This document shows, in pieces, positions 60,540 through 64,000 of a DNA stretch of 64,000 nt. Each line of letters starts with the position of its first letter. The stretch's first letter is position 1. The notes beneath the pieces are model-generated. The model did no database searches, had not been told where the DNA came from, and saw only the letters and a list, made by a program, of their open reading frames with translations. The position numbers were made by a program, and so were the translations under genes. The stretch comes from JBDOQU01 sp039839375 (lineage in GTDB: Bacteria; Pseudomonadota; Alphaproteobacteria; DSM-16000; Inquilinaceae), in NCBI RefSeq assembly GCF_039839375.1, contig NZ_JBDOQU010000019.1:1-64000 (forward strand), in the 5' to 3' direction.

Positions 60540-61524
60540 CGACGATCGCGACGCCGATCGGCGAGGGCGGCAGGCGACGGGGCCGGGCCAGATTCGGCTG
60601 CGGGGATGGAAGGATATCCTCAAGCGGACTTTCGGCCAGATCCTCTCCGATCGGGTTCTGGCCGTGGCGGCGGGCGTGACCTTCTTCGGGTTGCTCGCCA
60701 TCTTCCCTGCGGTGACGGTGCTGGTGTCGATCTACGGCCTGTTCGCCAACGGCGCGGCGGTGGCGGATCATCTCAACGCTCTCGCCGGCGTGCTGCCGGC
60801 CGACGCCGTCAATCTGATGGGGGAGCAGATGCGGCGGATCGCCAGCCAGCCCCGGTCGTCGCTGGGCGTCGGATTCGTGGTCGGGCTGGCGCTGGCGCTC
60901 TGGAGCGCCAATGGCGGGATGAAGGCGCTCTTCGACGCGCTGAACGTTGCCTATCGGGAGAAGGAGAAGCGGTCCTTCATCCGGCTCAACCTCATCACGC
61001 TGGGGTTTACCCTGTCGGCGATCCTGCTTCTGATCGTGCTGATCGGCGCGGTCGTGGTGCTGCCGGTCGTCCTGGCCTTCCTGCCCTTCGACAGGGCCGT
61101 CGACATGGCCATCAGGCTCGCTCGCTGGCCCGTCCTGCTTCTCGGTATGAGCTTCTGCCTTGGAATCCTCTATCGCTACGGCCCATCGCGCCAAAGGGCT
61201 CGGTGGCAATGGATCACGCCGGGCAGCATTGTCGCCGTCCTGGTCTGGCTTGTCGCCTCGATCGGCTTCTCCTGGTACGTCGCCAATTTCGGCTCATACA
61301 ACGAAACCTACGGCTCGCTGGGAGCCGTGGTCGGGTTCATGATTTGGATGTGGATCTCCGTCGCGATCATCCTCATCGGCGCGGAGCTCAATGCCGAGAG
61401 CGAGCATCAGACACGGCGGGATTCGACGACCGGGCCGGAACGGCCGATGGGCGAGCGTGGTGCCGTGATGGCCGATACGCTGGGCGAGACCGCGAATGAA
61501 AAAGCCCCTCCGCCCGGCCGCTAG
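60532..61524 (+). CDS. YihY/UPF0761 (BrkB-like) membrane protein
   Basis: About 330 residues from a GTG at 60532 overlapping the preceding gene; an upstream frame exists but lies in another gene. Six membrane helices (about 45-70, 100-125, 140-165, 185-210, 215-240, 250-275). Family motifs: A-A-G-V-T-F-F-G-L-L-A-I-F-P-A, W-S-A-N-G-G-M-K-A-L-F-D-A-L-N, and E-L-N-A-E. Sometimes misnamed ribonuclease BN; now viewed as a membrane protein of unknown function. Last of a four-gene envelope operon. Confidence 0.9.
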   Translation: MPDDDRDADRRGRQATGPGQIRLRGWKDILKRTFGQILSDRVLAVAAGVTFFGLLAIFPAVTVLVSIYGLFANGAAVADHLNALAGVLPADAVNLMGEQMRRIASQPRSSLGVGFVVGLALALWSANGGMKALFDALNVAYREKEKRSFIRLNLITLGFTLSAILLLIVLIGAVVVLPVVLAFLPFDRAVDMAIRLARWPVLLLGMSFCLGILYRYGPSRQRARWQWITPGSIVAVLVWLVASIGFSWYVANFGSYNETYGSLGAVVGFMIWMWISVAIILIGAELNAESEHQTRRDSTTGPERPMGERGAVMADTLGETANEKAPPPGR

Positions 61525-61542
61525 AGCGGAGGACGAAGGGGC
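61499..61542 (-). terminator. intrinsic terminator of the TRAP binding-protein gene
   Basis: On the minus strand GCCCCTTCG and CGGAGGGGC (61542-61534 with 61512-61504) form a nine-bp stem, with one G:T pair, a long internal hairpin and TTTTT at the end (61503-61499). It lies 18 bases after the TRAP gene stop. The YihY stop codon is inside the structure. Confidence 0.75.
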
Positions 61543-61559
61543 CGCTTCCGATTACCCTA

Positions 61560-62672
61560 TCAGAGGTAGTCGTAGTCCAGTTCGCGGGCCTGCATGTAGC
61601 CCTGCTCGGAAAGCTTGTTGTACTCCATCAGCGTGTTGCGCGCGGTGATGAAGCTGTCCACGACCTTCTTGGTCAGTTCGTCTCCGGAATCGCGGACCTC
61701 CGCCAGCACCTGGCCGGCGGCGTTGCCCGCGGCGATGATGATCTCGTCGGAGAAACGGCGGACGGTGACGCCGTGCTCCTCGACCAGGGTCTTCAGCGCG
61801 GCCGGGTTCCGGGCGTTGAACTCCGCCATCGTCTGCTCGTAGTCGGCCTGGCAGGCGTACTCCACGATCTTCTGGAGGTCGGTCGGCAGTTCCTCGTATA
61901 TCGCCTTGTTGACCACGCATTCGGTGGCCAGGCCCGGCTCGTTGAAGCTGGGCCAGTAGTAGTTCTTGGCGACCTGGAAGAAGCCCAGCGCCAGGTCGTT
62001 ATAGGGGCCGACGAACTCCGCGGCGTCCAGCGCGCCGGACTGCAGCGCGGGGAAGATCTCGCCGCCCGGCAGGTTGACCACGGTGATGCCCAGCGCCTTC
62101 CACACGTCGCCGCCAAGGCCCGGGGTGCGGAACTTCAGGCCGTTCAGGTCGGCGACCGTGTTGACCTCGTTCCGGAACCAGCCGCCGGCCTGCACGCCGG
62201 TCTGGCCGGACAGGAAGCCCTTGACGCCGAACTGGCCATAGACCTCGTCCCAGACTTCCTGGCCACCCAGATAGCGCATCCAGGCGCTGATCTCCGTGGC
62301 GGTCATGCCGAAGGGCACGCCGGTGAAGAAGTTCAGTGCGCGGGACTTGTTCTGCCAGTAATAGGCCGCGCCGTGCAGCATGTCGGCGGTGCCGCTGATG
62401 ACCGCGTCGATCGATTCGAACGCCGGGACCATCTCGCCCGCCGCATAGACGCGGATGGTCAGCCGGCCGCCGGACATCTCGGTGATCTTGGTGGCGATGC
62501 GCTCCGCGCTGACGCCCAGGCCGGGGAAGTTCTTCGGCCAGGTCGTGACCATCCGCCACTCGATATTGCCCTGGGCTATGGCCGGCTTGGGGAAGCTGGA
62601 TGCGCCGGCGGCGGTGGCGGCGATGCCGCCCAGCGCGGCGCCCTTCAGAAACTTGCGACGTTCAACGGCCAA
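61560..62672 (-). CDS. TRAP transporter solute-binding protein (DctP/TakP type)
   Basis: 370 residues from a TTG at 62672 with AGGGAGGATC before it. A twin-arginine signal (E-R-R-K-F-L-K-G) starts the protein, cut near residue 35 (PAIAQ). The binding-protein fold has W-R-M-V-T-T-W-P-K-N-F-P-G-L-G, R-T-P-G-L-G-G-D-V-W-K-A-L-G and the F-V-G-P-Y-N-D segment, typical of TakP-like 2-oxoacid binders. The ligand-carboxylate Arg would lie in F-R-T-P-G. The DctQ and DctM membrane genes are not adjacent in this window. Confidence 0.9.
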   Translation of the reverse strand: MAVERRKFLKGAALGGIAATAAGASSFPKPAIAQGNIEWRMVTTWPKNFPGLGVSAERIATKITEMSGGRLTIRVYAAGEMVPAFESIDAVISGTADMLHGAAYYWQNKSRALNFFTGVPFGMTATEISAWMRYLGGQEVWDEVYGQFGVKGFLSGQTGVQAGGWFRNEVNTVADLNGLKFRTPGLGGDVWKALGITVVNLPGGEIFPALQSGALDAAEFVGPYNDLALGFFQVAKNYYWPSFNEPGLATECVVNKAIYEELPTDLQKIVEYACQADYEQTMAEFNARNPAALKTLVEEHGVTVRRFSDEIIIAAGNAAGQVLAEVRDSGDELTKKVVDSFITARNTLMEYNKLSEQGYMQARELDYDYL

Positions 62673-62790
62673 TTAACGATCCTCCCTGCGGGTATATAAG
62701 GCGGGCGGCCCTCTGATGTCCCGCTTCGCCTGATTGGATTGAAAGCTCCGCCTGTCCCGTCTCGTCGGGGTCCGGCAGACTTCGGGATTT

Positions 62791-62818
62791 CTTATACAGA
62801 CGGAGGAAGGGAAAGCAA
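62791..62818 (-). promoter_or_regulatory. possible housekeeping promoter of the TRAP gene
   Basis: On the minus strand TTGCTT (62818-62813), 16 bases, TATAAG (62796-62791), about 120 bases before the TTG start. A reasonable sigma-70-type site in a 179-base gap, but only one element is close to consensus. Confidence 0.35.
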
Positions 62819-62851
62819 CGACAAGGGACTGATCGTGCGGCGGAAATTGCG

Positions 62852-63595
62852 CTAACCGGCATCCTCGCTGGGCGAAAGTGTCCGCCAGCCTTTGGCCGTC
62901 AGCGCCTCCAGGGGCCGGAACCGCGCCTTGTAGGCCATCTTGCGGCTCTCCCCGATCCAGTAGCCCAGATAGACATGGGCCAGCCCCTTCTCCCGCGCCC
63001 GCTCCGCCAGCGCCAGGATCATGAAGGTGCCGGTCCCGCGTTCGGGGGAGGCCGGGTCGAAGAAGCTGTAGATCGCGGAATAGCCGTCATCCAGCCGGTC
63101 GACCAGGATAGCCCCTTCCAGCCCGCCGTCGTCCCGCCGGAATTCCAGCAGGATGGCGGCGGCCGCGCCTTCCTCGATCATGGTGGCGAAATCCGCGGCG
63201 GTCATCCGGGCCATGTCGCTGTCGGCGTGGCGCGATTGCTCATAGGCCAGGAACAGCCGGTAGAGCTCCTCCGTCGCCCGCGCCGGGCGCTCGATCACGG
63301 CAAGGTCGCCATTGGCGGCGATGCAGCGCCGCATGGAGCGGGAAGGGGAGAACCGTTCGACGGGGATCCGCACCGGAACGCAGGCGTCGCAGCCGGAGCA
63401 GACGGGCCGGTACAGCACGTCGTGGCTGCGCCGGAACCCGGCCCGCGTCAGCAGGGAGTTGAGCGCCGCCGCATCGTCCCCCGCCAGCCGCGTGAACAGC
63501 TTCCGCTCCACCCGGTCCGACAGGTAGGGGCAGGGCATGGGGGCCGACCGGTGAAACTGGTGAAGGCCGGCGGCGGTGGATTTGATGACGGACAT
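62852..63595 (-). CDS. bpt: bacterial aminoacyl-tRNA-protein transferase (leucyl/glutamyl, Bpt)
   Basis: 247 residues, the normal Bpt length. Family motifs: H-Q-F-H-R-S-A-P-M-P-C-P-Y-L at about 12-25, and Y-R-P-V-C-S-G-C-D-A-C-V-P-V-R near 61-75 with the C-x-x-C-type cysteines (reported iron-sulfur site in the ATE1/Bpt group). The C-terminal part shows a GNAT-like fold with Y-L-G-Y-W-I near 215. It transfers Leu from Leu-tRNA to N-terminal Asp or Glu of proteins for the N-degron pathway. Confidence 0.93.
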   Translation of the reverse strand: MSVIKSTAAGLHQFHRSAPMPCPYLSDRVERKLFTRLAGDDAAALNSLLTRAGFRRSHDVLYRPVCSGCDACVPVRIPVERFSPSRSMRRCIAANGDLAVIERPARATEELYRLFLAYEQSRHADSDMARMTAADFATMIEEGAAAAILLEFRRDDGGLEGAILVDRLDDGYSAIYSFFDPASPERGTGTFMILALAERAREKGLAHVYLGYWIGESRKMAYKARFRPLEALTAKGWRTLSPSEDAG

Positions 63596-63691
63596 GACGC
63601 CCGCATCATGTAACGGCTTTCCCGCCTTGTCAGCAGTCCGCTGTCAGCGCCGGATGCCGACCGACACCGATCTGGGGATTTCAGGGGCTCG

Positions 63692-64000
63692 TCAGTCGAC
63701 CGCCGAAGCGCGCTTCTGGAGCGGTTCGATGATTCCCGCCGCGCCCGCCGGCAGCGGCGCTTCGCGCAGCAGGACGATGGAGATGCGCCGGTTCTGCGGG
63801 CTTTCCGGGGCGTCGGGGAACAGATGGTCGGTGTCCGCCTTGCCGACGACGGTCGAGATCCTGTCCTCCCCCACGCCGGCGTCGATCAGCGCGCGGCGGC
63901 TGGAATTCGCCCGGTCGGTGGACAGCTCCCAATTGTCGTAGGCCGCGCCGTCGCTGTAGGGGGTGCTGTCGGTATGGCCGGCGATCGACAGCTTCTGGGG
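63692..64000 (-). CDS. motB: flagellar motor protein MotB, C-terminal part (truncated by window edge)
   Basis: The C-terminal 102 residues of an OmpA-like domain: L-S-I-A-G-H-T-D-S-T-P-Y, W-E-L-S-T-D-R-A-N-S-S-R-R and N-R-R-I-S-I. The H-T-D-S-T-P and N-W-E-L-S spacing is characteristic of MotB stator proteins. The gene continues beyond 64000. It indicates a flagellar motor locus to the right. Confidence 0.8.
   Translation of the reverse strand, partial: PQKLSIAGHTDSTPYSDGAAYDNWELSTDRANSSRRALIDAGVGEDRISTVVGKADTDHLFPDAPESPQNRRISIVLLREAPLPAGAAGIIEPLQKRASAVD

Overview
The window comes from a high-GC alphaproteobacterium, plausibly of the Rhodospirillales type. The evidence is the GC-rich codon use, an initiator tRNA, a bacterial aminoacyl-tRNA-protein transferase (Bpt), a MotB end, LysR/ROK-controlled ABC transporters, a TRAP binding protein and GGAAC-type ECF promoters. 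The genus cannot be fixed from sequence reading alone. I see no phage, insertion sequence or CRISPR array. Genes are densely packed, with many ATGA stop/start overlaps, and no gap exceeds 300 bases.

Layout: (1) 1-166, REP-like hairpin, tRNA-fMet and terminator. (2) 142-8817, a leftward run of mostly exported or membrane proteins: DUF502, DUF2950, DUF3300, a large MscS channel, a surface-antigen-type domain, a patatin-like lipoprotein broken by one base, a SYLF lipoprotein and a secreted formylglycine-generating-type enzyme. (3) 9004-18224, a GYD protein, then a LysR regulator divergent from a peptide-type ABC importer followed by an N-formylglutamate amidohydrolase and an ArgE/DapE-like deacylase. 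(4) 18232-28647, a CUT1-type sugar ABC importer co-transcribed with an argininosuccinate-lyase-family enzyme and a PfkB kinase, divergent from a ROK regulator and a large PIG-L/LmbE deacetylase. (5) 28655-37871, a DMT exporter, a UbiA/DprE1/DprE2-like trio expected to make polyprenyl-phosphate-arabinose or a similar lipid-linked pentose, an acyltransferase, an ArnT-like membrane glycosyltransferase, a small EmrE/ArnE-like protein and an epimerase. (6) 37964-39037, a FUSC protein. (7) 39020-49756, a compact nine-gene leftward glycan cassette: three CgeB-like glycosyltransferases, one GT4, a B12-radical SAM enzyme, a glycosidase-epimerase fusion, an epimerase, a methyltransferase and a UDP-xylose-synthase-like enzyme. 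(8) 49912-61524, a stress island: topoisomerase IB, PRC-barrel protein, ECF sigma factor, YciF-type ferritin-like protein, SDR, two Ku proteins around LigD, DUF3618/holin-X-like envelope proteins and YihY. (9) 61560-64000, a TRAP solute-binding protein, Bpt and the C-terminus of MotB.

The most striking result is regulatory. Twelve sites of the form GGAAC, 16-17 bases, then [T/C][G/A]TT lie upstream of genes or operons. Ten of them are in 49.8-58.6 kb, and three pairs are back to back. One precedes the ECF sigma gene itself, others precede topoisomerase IB, PRC-barrel, YciF-SDR, Ku-LigD, the second Ku and the envelope operon, and one precedes the whole glycan cassette. This suggests one stress regulon joining DNA end-joining, envelope proteins and an uncharacterised surface oligosaccharide. 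The glycan cassette with its glycosidase-epimerase fusion is the best candidate for an undescribed system. The ABC/lyase/kinase/PIG-L module and the DprE1/DprE2-like operon are the next most interesting.
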